Assembly: GCA_030748895.1 (NCBI GenBank)
Contig: JASMLC010000002.1
Coordinates: 62,001-126,000 of the forward strand
From: Candidatus Poseidoniia archaeon
GTDB taxonomy: Archaea; Thermoplasmatota; Poseidoniia; MGIII; CG-Epi1
Direction of reading: 5' to 3'
Length of the DNA: 64,000 nucleotides
Positions 34,135 to 42,936 of the stretch are shown here, piece after piece. The notes under the pieces were generated by a model. That model ran no database searches, was not told the origin of the DNA, and saw nothing but the letters and a program-made list of their open reading frames with translations. Both the position numbers and the translations under genes were made by a program. Numbering within the stretch: the first letter of the stretch is position 1; each line of letters starts with the position of its first letter.

Positions 34135-34803
34135 GTGACCACGCCGGAAATGCAGCCGCTCGACTTCCGCGAACTGCCGCTGGAGGAGATGCAGACGCGC
34201 GTCAGTGATTTCGTCGCCGACCTGCGTCGCCGCCGCACGGTGCGCCACTTCACGGACCGGGCGGTACCGCGCACGCTCATCGAGGAGTGCCTGCGTGCCG
34301 CCAACTCGGCGCCGAGCGGCGCCAACCGGCAGCCGTGGCACTTCGTCGCGGTCGGCGACGCCGGGACGAAATCGTGCATCCGCACGGCGGCCGAGGCGGA
34401 GGAGCGCGAGTTCTACCACGGACGCGCACCCGACGAGTGGCTCGACGCGCTGGAGGTGCTGGGCACCGATGAGCACAAGCCGTTCCTCGAGGTAGCGCCG
34501 TGGCTCATCGTCATCTTCGCCGAAACGTATGGCGTCGCGGACGACGGGGAAAAAATAAAAAACTACTACGTGCCGGAGTCGGTCGGCATCGCCACTGGCT
34601 TCCTGATTGCGGCGCTCCACCGCGCCGGGCTGGCGACGCTGACGCACACGCCCAGCCCGATGGGGTTCCTGCGCGACATCCTCGGCCGCGGGGAGCACGA
34701 GCGCGCGTTCCTGATTCTCGTGACGGGCTACCCCGCCGGCGACGCACAGGTACCGGCGCTCGCGAAGAAGAGGCTGGCCGACGTCGCCAGCTTCGTCGAG
34801 TAG
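34135..34803 (+). CDS. Nitroreductase-family flavoprotein, iodotyrosine-deiodinase-like
   Basis: This 222-residue FMN protein has [89 protein letters not shown] and [11 protein letters not shown]. These match the iodotyrosine deiodinase branch of the nitroreductase superfamily, which removes halogens from tyrosine; the active-site lid [11 protein letters not shown] is part of that match. The physiological substrate in an archaeon is not known. GTG 34135 lies about 20-28 bases after an AATAGTAAT box; ATG 34150 is the alternative. Confidence 0.85.
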   Translation: MTTPEMQPLDFRELPLEEMQTRVSDFVADLRRRRTVRHFTDRAVPRTLIEECLRAANSAPSGANRQPWHFVAVGDAGTKSCIRTAAEAEEREFYHGRAPDEWLDALEVLGTDEHKPFLEVAPWLIVIFAETYGVADDGEKIKNYYVPESVGIATGFLIAALHRAGLATLTHTPSPMGFLRDILGRGEHERAFLILVTGYPAGDAQVPALAKKRLADVASFVE

Positions 34804-34812
34804 CGCGCCCGG

Positions 34813-35685
34813 CTACCGCTTGCGCGAGCGGGTGCGGGTGGAGCGGCTGCGCGAACGCCTGACGGGCGAGCGACCGCGGCGTGAGCGGCGGTGGCCGAAA
34901 CGGCCCCCGAACATCCGGCCGGGCCGGCCCCAGCCCCACCTTCGTCCTGACCCGAAGTTGCCGCTGCGGAGCTGGAAAAAGAGGCCCACGATGATGAGTA
35001 TGACGATAACCGGCAGGACGCAGAACAGCGCCGCGTAGCCTGCATCCGGCCCGTTTACGATGAAATTTTCATCCGGGTCGTCCGGGTTGTAGTGGACGGT
35101 GACCGTTCCGTTGACCACGTACCGCCCCTCCAGCTCGGACTGGCACTCGCTCTCGCCGTATTCGCCGTCGACAACCTCCGAGCCGCGGTAGGTGCGGTTG
35201 GCGAGGGTGAAGTTGTAGCTGACGTCGATTTCGCACCAGAAGGTCTCGGTGCACTCGTTGTCGTCATAGTAGCCGTCGTCGTCGCGGTCGGTGCACTCCT
35301 CGTCGAAGCCGTCCTCGTAGAGAGTCTCCGACACCAGCCCCGCCGCGGTGGGCCAGCTGGCGACGTCATCGGCGTTCTGGAAATACAGGTAGGCACCGAA
35401 CAGCCCGCTGCCGACCAGCAGCAACAGGACGACCGCAGCGCCGATGACGAGGTTCCGGTCCGAAGATGAGCCGCCCCCGGAATCGGCAGGGGCACTGGGC
35501 GGCGCGGAGCCGGACTCCGCGCCGCCGAAATATTCTGTGTCGGACATGTAGGTGTCGTCATCAGTCCCCTTGCGCCACTCCTCGTATTCCTTGCTGTCGA
35601 GCGCAATCGACTCTTCCTCGTCATCGGCGGGCTTGCGCGGCTTTCCGCTGTCGTGCGAAACCCAGCCTTCGTCGTCGCTTGCCAT
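34813..35685 (-). CDS. Two-helix membrane protein, DUF3592-like, with basic tail
   Basis: This 290-residue protein begins with an 80-residue acidic cytoplasmic region. It then has a helix (about 83-104), an outward beta domain with two likely disulfides (DEECTDRDDDG, CTETFWCEI) and VTVHYNPDDPDENFIV, a second helix (about 218-240) and a tail of about 45 residues almost wholly Arg, Ser and Gly. The YNPDDPxE motif between two helices is that of DUF3592 proteins. The basic tail may bind nucleic acid or lipid heads. A GCTATACC box lies about 25-31 bases before the ATG. Confidence 0.7.
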   Translation of the reverse strand: MASDDEGWVSHDSGKPRKPADDEEESIALDSKEYEEWRKGTDDDTYMSDTEYFGGAESGSAPPSAPADSGGGSSSDRNLVIGAAVVLLLLVGSGLFGAYLYFQNADDVASWPTAAGLVSETLYEDGFDEECTDRDDDGYYDDNECTETFWCEIDVSYNFTLANRTYRGSEVVDGEYGESECQSELEGRYVVNGTVTVHYNPDDPDENFIVNGPDAGYAALFCVLPVIVILIIVGLFFQLRSGNFGSGRRWGWGRPGRMFGGRFGHRRSRRGRSPVRRSRSRSTRTRSRKR

Positions 35686-35812
35686 GTTCGTTTTCCCCGG
35701 CCCAGCCCGGTATAGCAGGAGCCAGATAACCGCTATTTAACGCTAATACGATAATTCCCGTTCAAAATATTTTGTGAAACGCACTTATATATGGCGACCA
35801 CGTCCGAAACCC

Positions 35813-38146
35813 ATGCGCCAAAGCCTGTTTGTGGCCCTGATGCTTTGCCTGACGCCCGTGCTAGCGGGCTGCCTCGACTCCCTGACCGGAGACGAGGAGC
35901 TCCGCACCGGCTGTACCTACACCGAGGCGGAGAACTGGGACCCCCAGGCGCAGATTGACGATGGATCCTGTGATCTGGGTCTTGAAGGTTGTACGTATGA
36001 AGGCGCTGAAAACTACAATCCCTCATTCGTGGTAGACGATGGTTCCTGTGTTTTTGCCGATCCGGTCGTTGGATGTATGGACCCTGCAGCCAGCAACTAC
36101 AACTCGTATGCTGAATATGACGACGACTCATGCGTGTACCTGCTTGGCTGCACATACGCGGACGCCGGCAACTACGATTCGTCTGCACAGGTAGATAACG
36201 GAACCTGTGAATTTGCAGAACCAGTGACCGGCTGCATGGATGACACAGCCACTAATTACAATCAGTACGCCGAGTATGATGATGATTCATGTGAATACAT
36301 CTCAGGTTGCACCTACGATGATGCTGATAACTACAATTCCAGTGCAACTGTGGATGACGGGAGTTGTAATTTCCCCGACCCTGTTCTTGGCTGCACGGAT
36401 GATACCGCAGCTAACTACAACCCCTACGCGACGATAGACGACGATTCCTGCTATTACCTGTACGCGAGCCTGACGAGCGAGGAGTTCAACGACTTTGCCA
36501 ACCTGTTCACGGAGCAGAAAGATTTCACGCAGTGGTCGGATGACTTTGACCGCTTCGGCTCTGAAATGAAAATAAATCCGATAATGATGGGAGAAATGGA
36601 TGAAGGCGGTGAGGGGGGCGATAATGGCACTGAAGATGATGAAGAGGAGGAAATGCCTGAAGAAATGTACATTGTCCTCGGGATGCAGAAAGATGACGCG
36701 AGTCAGATTTTCACGGCAACCTTCGGCATGGAAATGAGTATGGAGGGAGATCCCATGGAGATGGGGGCAGAAGATGGTGAAGCCAAGATGTCACTCAGGA
36801 TGACGTCAGTGAGACAGGGTCCCGGGTGCACCAGTGGGGACTGCACCTTGACCAACGAGGTCATGGAGGTTTCCATGTACGGTGGCTCCGAAAGTCCCGG
36901 TACAAAGATGATTATGTCGATGTACATGTTTGCCACCACCTACAGCCGTGACATGGTGCCCTACTATGGTGACCCTGTTGCCGAACTCCCGGGTGGCGGC
37001 AGTTTCTTCTTGGGGCAAAGTGAACCTGAAGAGGTCGAAATCATAAGGGATGGCGATAACGTGATGTTTTCGCCCGCTGAAATAGAGATAGAGGTCAATA
37101 CCACCGTAATCTGGTACAACGATGATGATACGACCCATACTGTCACCGATGAGGATGGAACTTTCGACTCAGGTGATATAGACCCATATAGTGAGTGGGA
37201 ATACACTTTCGGAGAGGTCGGTGAGTACGCCTACTATAGTGATAAGACCGAGGACAAGCCGCCTCTTGGAGATTTAACTGGCAAGGTAGTTGTCACGGAG
37301 ATAGAGCCGATTGACCTGGATTGGGATACCGAAGCGGGAGTGGGATTGGATTCCGATGACGATGGCAAGGATGACTGGATTGAATATTACGCCTATGCCT
37401 GGGATGACGAGGACAATATGAGCATTGCCGCGACTCTGACACAGAATATCGAGACTGGTACGTTGTATCCGAGGCATCTGGAGTTCCACAATGAGACTGG
37501 CGTACCAATCATGGCTTTCGAGTTCTGGTACGGTGACGAAGTCTACATCGAGCTGAATGACGACGAAGGCCTGAACAAGTCCGCAACCCAGTTCAATTGG
37601 GACGCAGACTCCTACGATGACAACGAAACATCGCAGAACGTCTATGAGGGGACGATATCGGAGGGTAATGGCAATTACATGCAGGAAGCCCCCAACGATG
37701 AGATGGAGATTCGGGTTCTTGAGGCGTATGAAGGCAGCGATGATGAAGGTCCCGATATTGGTGATCCTTTCGGCGGGGACGAGGAAGAAGGCGGCCGGGA
37801 GAATGCCAGGGTAGTGGCTAGTATGATCCTCTCAGATGGAGGGGCCGACATGCTTGATACCGAAACTGGCTGCCATTGGTACATCACGTGGAACGATAAC
37901 GATGGGGATGGTCTTGTATCTGTGAACGACACGTACGAAATCCGCAGCGACAAGATGGGCACCGGCGGCGAAGTCTGCAACCGCGAGGACGAGAACGGCA
38001 ACGCCACCTACGTAATCGAGTTCTTCGACCTCTGGGCCGATGCATACGTCGATGGTCCCAACCCGGCATTAGCGCCTGGTTTCACGGGGCTGTTTGCGGC
38101 CTTTGCCATCGCGGGCCTGGCCGGCCTGCGCCGCCGCCGGCGTTAG
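35813..38146 (+). CDS. Lipoprotein with seven Cys-repeats, cupredoxin domain and PGF-CTERM tail
   Basis: This 777-residue exported protein has a lipobox (PVLAGCLD) and seven 20-22-residue repeats of the form GCT-x4-A-x-NY-x4-A-x2-DDGSC (about residues 30-215). An acidic Met-rich middle follows, then a plastocyanin-like domain with [20 protein letters not shown] and [14 protein letters not shown], and a C-terminal [19 protein letters not shown] plus Arg cluster. The tail is a PGF-CTERM signal cut by an archaeosortase. Having both a lipobox and a PGF-CTERM is odd. ATG 35813 follows a CTTATATAT box; an earlier in-frame GTG lies upstream of that box. Confidence 0.85.
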   Translation: MRQSLFVALMLCLTPVLAGCLDSLTGDEELRTGCTYTEAENWDPQAQIDDGSCDLGLEGCTYEGAENYNPSFVVDDGSCVFADPVVGCMDPAASNYNSYAEYDDDSCVYLLGCTYADAGNYDSSAQVDNGTCEFAEPVTGCMDDTATNYNQYAEYDDDSCEYISGCTYDDADNYNSSATVDDGSCNFPDPVLGCTDDTAANYNPYATIDDDSCYYLYASLTSEEFNDFANLFTEQKDFTQWSDDFDRFGSEMKINPIMMGEMDEGGEGGDNGTEDDEEEEMPEEMYIVLGMQKDDASQIFTATFGMEMSMEGDPMEMGAEDGEAKMSLRMTSVRQGPGCTSGDCTLTNEVMEVSMYGGSESPGTKMIMSMYMFATTYSRDMVPYYGDPVAELPGGGSFFLGQSEPEEVEIIRDGDNVMFSPAEIEIEVNTTVIWYNDDDTTHTVTDEDGTFDSGDIDPYSEWEYTFGEVGEYAYYSDKTEDKPPLGDLTGKVVVTEIEPIDLDWDTEAGVGLDSDDDGKDDWIEYYAYAWDDEDNMSIAATLTQNIETGTLYPRHLEFHNETGVPIMAFEFWYGDEVYIELNDDEGLNKSATQFNWDADSYDDNETSQNVYEGTISEGNGNYMQEAPNDEMEIRVLEAYEGSDDEGPDIGDPFGGDEEEGGRENARVVASMILSDGGADMLDTETGCHWYITWNDNDGDGLVSVNDTYEIRSDKMGTGGEVCNREDENGNATYVIEFFDLWADAYVDGPNPALAPGFTGLFAAFAIAGLAGLRRRRR

Positions 38147-39294
38147 CCGAAGCGGTCGCGAACCCGCTCGAAGAGCGAGGGCGATTCGCCGTCCAGCTCG
38201 CGTAGCTGCTCCCACGCCGGACGCGACTTGCGTCCCGCCTTCGGGATGCGGACGTTTACCCGCACGTGCTGGTCTCCGTAGCGGCCGGCGCGCGCTAGGT
38301 CAGGCATCCCCTTGCCGCGCAGCCGCAGCACCGCGCCCGACTGGGTTCCCGCGGGCACCTTCAGCATCACCTTGCCGGCGAGCGTCGGCACCTCGATTTC
38401 CTCGCCCAGCACCGCCTGCGCCGGCGTTATCTCCAGCTCGAGCACGATTTCGGTCTCCTGCCGCTGGAAGGTGCGGTGGCGCCGGACGTTGGTGACGACG
38501 TAAAGATCGCCGCGGGGGCCGTTGCGCGGGCCGGCCGAGCCCTGCCCACGCAGGCGCAGCCGGTGGCCGTCATCAATCCCGGGGGGGATGGTTAGCTTGA
38601 TTTTCTTCCGCGCCTCGCGAACGCCGCGCCCACGGCAGCCGCTGCACGGCTTGTCGACAGTTTTCCCGTCGCCGCCGCACTGCGGGCACTCGCCGGTCTG
38701 GACCGTCTGCATAAAGCCGCGCCGCTGGACGTGCTGCACCATCCCGCGACCGCCGCACTGGCTGCAGGTCACAGCGCTGCCCCCTTCGGCCGCGCCGCTG
38801 CCGGAGCAGTCGCCGCACGCTTCGTCACGCGGGATAGTCACTTGCTGCTCGAGGCCGCTGTAGGCCTGCTCGAGGCTCAGCGTCAGGTCGTAGCGCAGGT
38901 CGGCGCCGCGGTTGCGCGGGCCGCGCTGCCGGGCGCCCCCGCCGAAGAACTGCGAGAAGATATCGCCCATCCCGCCGCCACCACCGCCGCCGAAGAGCTG
39001 GCCGAAGATGTCGGAGATGTCGCCCTGGTGGGTGAAGTCGTCCCACGAGAAGCCGCCGCCGCCGAAGTTGACCCCCTCATGGCCGTGGCGGTCGTAGCGT
39101 GGCCGCTTCTCGTCGTCGGCCAGCACTTCGTACGCCTCGGAGATTTCCTTGAATTTCTCCTCGGCTTCGGACTGGTTTTCGCGGTTGGCGTCGGGGTGGT
39201 ATTTCCGCGCCAGCGTACGGTACGCCTTCTTGACATCGGCCTTCGACGCATCCCGGCTGACGCCGAGCACTTCGTAGTAATCCCGCTTCGCCAT
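38143..39294 (-). CDS. dnaJ: Chaperone DnaJ
   Basis: This 383-residue Hsp40 stimulates DnaK ATPase. It has a J domain with KYHPDANRE (HPD intact), a Gly/Phe-rich region, four zinc motifs ([32 protein letters not shown]) and a C-terminal substrate domain. The length is typical. DnaK and GrpE are not in the window. A GCTTAAATCC box lies about 24-33 bases upstream of the ATG. It converges with the 35813-38146 gene with a 4-base overlap. Confidence 0.96.
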   Translation of the reverse strand: MAKRDYYEVLGVSRDASKADVKKAYRTLARKYHPDANRENQSEAEEKFKEISEAYEVLADDEKRPRYDRHGHEGVNFGGGGFSWDDFTHQGDISDIFGQLFGGGGGGGMGDIFSQFFGGGARQRGPRNRGADLRYDLTLSLEQAYSGLEQQVTIPRDEACGDCSGSGAAEGGSAVTCSQCGGRGMVQHVQRRGFMQTVQTGECPQCGGDGKTVDKPCSGCRGRGVREARKKIKLTIPPGIDDGHRLRLRGQGSAGPRNGPRGDLYVVTNVRRHRTFQRQETEIVLELEITPAQAVLGEEIEVPTLAGKVMLKVPAGTQSGAVLRLRGKGMPDLARAGRYGDQHVRVNVRIPKAGRKSRPAWEQLRELDGESPSLFERVRDRFG

Positions 39295-39328
39295 GGCGGC
39301 GGCGCTACTTCCCGGCGGATTTAAGCTT

Positions 39329-40219
39329 TCAGAATTGCTTGCGTTCGAGCATCCGTGAGGCGAGCATGAAGGCGAGCGCCGTCACCGCCAGCAGCACGGC
39401 GACCGCCTGCCCCGGGTCAGTTGCGATGGAGACCACGGTGGCAAATTCACCACTCAGGCTCTCGGCGGTCAGCCCTAGGTCGCCGGCTTCTATCCTGAGA
39501 TACTTCAGCTGCGGCAGCGCGAACGAGCGCAGGTAGTGCATGATGCTGAAGCGTTGTGAATCGCCGCTCGCCAGCATCACTTCCCATACCAGCCAGTAGA
39601 CCAGTGAGATCGGCAGCGGCCGTTGCACCAGCGCGTTGATGAGCAGGAATATGCTGGTGTAGGCGAGCGACGCCAGCAGCAGCGTCCCGAGCACCGCGCC
39701 GAGCAGCGGCAGGTGCTCGCGCAGGCCGAAGCTGCCGCCGTGCGCCAGCAGCGCCAGATAGAGGATCGTGAGCGGCGTTCCCACCGCGACGAAAGTGCCT
39801 AGAGTGCCAGCGAGCAGCTTGGGGAGCAGGATTTCGTACATCCGCACCGGTGAGGTGCGCAGCAGCTGCATCGTCTTTTGCTTGAACTCGGTGTTGAGCA
39901 ATTCGGCCGCACCCAGCAGCGCCACCAGCGCTACTACCAAGGGCAGATAGAGGTTGAAGGCGAGACCGTAGAACAGGTTTGCCATCTCCGCGTGCAGCAC
40001 TTCCCCTTCAAAGACGCGCACCTCGTCACCGGCGATGACCTGCGTCTCCACTTTACCGCGGCTGTCGTACCAGAACCAGCCTGAGAGTAGCCCCGGAGTC
40101 AGCAGCAGCGCGGCGATAATCAGCGTGCTGCGCGCCAGCAGGAACTGCCGTACGCCGTCGCGGAACACCGGCCGGCCAATTTGCAGCAGCCGCGCCACTT
40201 CCTCGCCTACGCTTCCCAC
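39329..40219 (-). CDS. ABC-2 type transporter permease
   Basis: This 296-residue protein has about six membrane helices (the first near residues 30-48, then about 88-108, 138-160, 168-195, 205-222 and 270-288) with an outward loop after the first. The cytoplasmic [20 protein letters not shown] is the usual coupling segment of ABC-2 permeases. It overlaps the ATPase gene upstream by 13 bases and is the last gene of a four-gene ABC operon (42907-39329). Substrate unknown; such exporters move lipids, drugs or surface polymers. Confidence 0.85.
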   Translation of the reverse strand: MGSVGEEVARLLQIGRPVFRDGVRQFLLARSTLIIAALLLTPGLLSGWFWYDSRGKVETQVIAGDEVRVFEGEVLHAEMANLFYGLAFNLYLPLVVALVALLGAAELLNTEFKQKTMQLLRTSPVRMYEILLPKLLAGTLGTFVAVGTPLTILYLALLAHGGSFGLREHLPLLGAVLGTLLLASLAYTSIFLLINALVQRPLPISLVYWLVWEVMLASGDSQRFSIMHYLRSFALPQLKYLRIEAGDLGLTAESLSGEFATVVSIATDPGQAVAVLLAVTALAFMLASRMLERKQF

Positions 40220-41145
40220 TGCTCGCCTCCTACCAGCTTCTCGTAGAGCGCTTCCAGGTCCTCACCCGGTGAGTCGATGCCGTGAATCGCAATCTTTGCC
40301 TTACGCAGCAGCGGCGGCAGCAGCGCGTGGAACGCCTCGGCGTCGGTCGTATCGACCTCGACCCAGTCGCGCTGTAGCGAGACTCCTTCGACCGACGGTT
40401 GCTCGAGTAGCAGCCGCGCCAGCTGCGGCCGCTGCCCCGCATCGGCGGGGGTCAGTCGCACCTTCTGCCGCACGTGCGGCATCAGCTTCTGGATGGCGTG
40501 GCGGTCGCCGACGGCGAGCATCTGCCCGCCCGAGAGGAAGACGATGCGGTCGGTCAGCGCCTCGACGTCGTGCAGGATGTGGCTCGAGAGCAGGATGGTG
40601 CGCCCCGCGTCAGCCCAGTTCCGGATGAGTTCCATCAACAGCCGCCTCGTCGTCGGGTCGGTACCCTGGAACGGTTCGTCCAGCACCAGCAGGTCGGGGT
40701 CGTGCGCAATTGCCCGTGCGAACTTTGCCTTCTGCCGCATCCCGCGCGAGTAGGTGCGGATGCGCCGCTCCATCGCGTCGCCGAGGCCGACGTCATCAAG
40801 CAGCGCCGCGGCGCGCTCGCCCGCTTCATCCGGGGCGACACCCTGCAGTTGCAGGAAGTGCGCGACGTATTCGCGGGCAGTCATGTGGTCATAGAAGCAG
40901 TCGTATTCCGGGACGAAGCCGAAACGGCTGCGCAGCTCCCAGTCGCTGGCCGGATCGCGTCCGTCAATGCGGACGTGTCCCAGCGACGGCCGTGCCAGCC
41001 CCAGCACCAGCTTCATCAGCGTGCTCTTGCCGGCGCCGTTGGGGCCGAGGATGCCGGTGATGCCCGGGCCGAGCTCGAGCGAGACGCTGGAAACTCCCTG
41101 CACCAGCCCGTAGTTCCGCGTCGCGGCCTCGAGGACGATGCTCAA
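40207..41145 (-). CDS. ABC-2 type transporter ATP-binding protein
   Basis: This 312-residue ATPase has Walker A ILGPNGAGKSTLMKLVLG, the signature YSRGMRQKAKFARAI (Arg where Gly is usual in SGG) and Walker B LLVLDEPFQGTDP, then the switch His in LLSSHILHDVEAL. It partners the permease at 39329-40219. It is about 30% similar in layout to the ATPase at 42008-42907, and the two ATPase–permease pairs look like an ancient duplication. Confidence 0.93.
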   Translation of the reverse strand: MSIVLEAATRNYGLVQGVSSVSLELGPGITGILGPNGAGKSTLMKLVLGLARPSLGHVRIDGRDPASDWELRSRFGFVPEYDCFYDHMTAREYVAHFLQLQGVAPDEAGERAAALLDDVGLGDAMERRIRTYSRGMRQKAKFARAIAHDPDLLVLDEPFQGTDPTTRRLLMELIRNWADAGRTILLSSHILHDVEALTDRIVFLSGGQMLAVGDRHAIQKLMPHVRQKVRLTPADAGQRPQLARLLLEQPSVEGVSLQRDWVEVDTTDAEAFHALLPPLLRKAKIAIHGIDSPGEDLEALYEKLVGGEQWEA

Positions 41146-42011
41146 TGGGTCACCTCCAGCCGCTGCAGCCGCAGCGTGACCGCCGAGGCGGTCGCCGCCC
41201 AGATTGCCGCCAGCAGCAGCAGCGGCGTGCGCCAGCCGAGGTCAATCCGGAAGAAAAATCCGTAGACTGTGACCCACTGCGGCGCATCGAACATCTCGTG
41301 ACCCACCATGTCGAGCAGGTGCAGCACCGAGAATAGCAGGATGCGCTCGTCCTGCACCAGCCCATAGCCAGTCTCAACGAGGAACGACGGGAAATAGACG
41401 GCGAGGAAGAAGCCGACCGCAGCGTAACCGCTGCGACCGGTCAGCGCCGAGCACGCCAGCGCCAGCAGCGAGAAGGTAATCGAGACCAGCAGCCCGTAAC
41501 CGACCGTCGCCAGCAGCATCCAGCGATAGTCACCGAACCATCCCAGTGCGTAGCCGGAGTCGGTCCACTGCGCCAGCGCTAGATAGAGGTTGGGCGCCAG
41601 CGCCGCCAGCAGGAAGAGCAGCAGCAGCGTTAGCAGTCGCGCCAGCAGGTAGTCGACGCGGGTCAGCGGCCGCGCGAGGTAGAGGTGAATTGACTGGTCG
41701 CTGAGGTCGCGCGAAACCAGCTGGCTACCGGTGATGGCGGCGAGTAGCACCAGCTGGATGCGAATGCCGCCACCCGCTAGGTCACCGTAAAGCCGCAGGT
41801 GGATTTCCTGCGGCGTGAAGAACCCCTGCGGCATCACTATCAGCGCAATCAGCAAGGTCTGCGCCCACGCGAGGCCAATCACCAGTAGCACCCAGCGGTT
41901 GCGCACCAGTCGCTCGAATTCGCGCCAGCCCATGCCCCAGACAATGGTGCGCCGGTCGGCCAGCGCAGCAGTGTAGCGGCGGTAGCGCTCCATCACGCGC
42001 GCCTCGCTCAC
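41142..42011 (-). CDS. ABC-2 type transporter permease
   Basis: This 289-residue protein has about six membrane helices and a cytoplasmic start with WREFERLVRNRWVLLVIGLA. The segment DLSDQSIHLYLARPLTRVDY is the typical ABC-2 coupling region, marking the boundary where the transporter is engaged by its ATPase. It lies between the two ATPase genes with 4-base overlaps on both sides. Together with 42008-42907 it forms the first ABC module of the operon. Confidence 0.85.
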   Translation of the reverse strand: MSEARVMERYRRYTAALADRRTIVWGMGWREFERLVRNRWVLLVIGLAWAQTLLIALIVMPQGFFTPQEIHLRLYGDLAGGGIRIQLVLLAAITGSQLVSRDLSDQSIHLYLARPLTRVDYLLARLLTLLLLFLLAALAPNLYLALAQWTDSGYALGWFGDYRWMLLATVGYGLLVSITFSLLALACSALTGRSGYAAVGFFLAVYFPSFLVETGYGLVQDERILLFSVLHLLDMVGHEMFDAPQWVTVYGFFFRIDLGWRTPLLLLAAIWAATASAVTLRLQRLEVTH

Positions 42012-42907
42012 TTGACCACCTCGAGGTAAAGGTCCTCAAGCGCCCGCGTCGCGCGCTCCATCTGCAGCAGTGGCGCGCCGCTCTCCCCCGCGGCAGCCAG
42101 AATGGTGTCGAAGGTCTCGTCGCCGCGGAAGCCGACGCGCAGCGCCGGGCCGTGCTCCTGCCACTCCAGCTTGCGCTTGTCGAGGGCGGCGCAGAAGGCG
42201 GTGCGCGGTTCGCCGACACGTACCTCGACCCAGTCTTCGAACCGGGCGAGCAGCGACTCGACTTGCTCTACCATCTGGAGGCGGCCCTGCGAGACGATGA
42301 TGACATGGTCGCAAACCTGCTCGACGTCGTGCAGGATGTGGGTTGAGAGCAGCACGTTGGAGTGCCCCAGCTCGGTCAGCGTGCGAATCGTGCGCAGCAT
42401 CTCGCGCCGCGCCTGCGGGTCCAAGCCGGATGTGGGCTCGTCGAGGATAACCAGCTCGGGGCCGTGCACAAGGCCCTGCGCCAGCTTCACCTTCTGCCGC
42501 ATCCCGCCGCTGTATTCCGAGATGGGACGATATTTCTCCTCGCCCATGCGCAGGTGGTTGAGCACTTCGTGCGTGCGCTGGATGGCCGCCTGCCGAGCCA
42601 TGCCGGAAACCTGCGCCATCTCGACCACGAACTCAACGCCGGTAAGCCGGTCGGGCAGGCAGTCGTGCTCCGGCATGTAGCCGATGCGCTGCCGCAACTC
42701 GGGACCGGCGGTGGCGACGCTTTCGCCCAGTACCGTAACCGAGCCACCGCTCGGCGCGAAGATGCCGAGCGCCAGTTTGATGAACGTGCTTTTGCCGGCG
42801 CCGTTGGGGCCAAGCAGCCCCACGCGGCCTTCGGGAACCTTGACCGAGAGGCCGGCCAGTGCGGTCACCGCGCCGAACTGCTTGACAAGCCTGCGCGCCT
42901 CAATCAC
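42008..42907 (-). CDS. ABC-2 type transporter ATP-binding protein
   Basis: This 299-residue ATPase has Walker A LLGPNGAGKSTFIKLALG, the signature YSGGMRQKVKLAQGLV, Walker B LVILDEPTSGLDP and the switch His in LLSTHILHDVEQV. It starts at GTG 42907, with a CAATATCC box about 22-30 bases upstream that runs into the end of ftcD. It heads the four-gene operon of two ATPase–permease pairs. The transported substrate is not evident. Confidence 0.93.
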   Translation of the reverse strand: MIEARRLVKQFGAVTALAGLSVKVPEGRVGLLGPNGAGKSTFIKLALGIFAPSGGSVTVLGESVATAGPELRQRIGYMPEHDCLPDRLTGVEFVVEMAQVSGMARQAAIQRTHEVLNHLRMGEEKYRPISEYSGGMRQKVKLAQGLVHGPELVILDEPTSGLDPQARREMLRTIRTLTELGHSNVLLSTHILHDVEQVCDHVIIVSQGRLQMVEQVESLLARFEDWVEVRVGEPRTAFCAALDKRKLEWQEHGPALRVGFRGDETFDTILAAAGESGAPLLQMERATRALEDLYLEVVK

Positions 42908-42936
42908 GGTCGCTCACCAAGCGGGGGGATATTGAA

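Noticed and set aside
35930-36460. Tandem repeats of about 130 bases, checked as a possible CRISPR or satellite
   Set aside because: The periodicity is coding: it matches the GCT...DDGSC protein repeats in frame, with diverged bases and no spacer structure.
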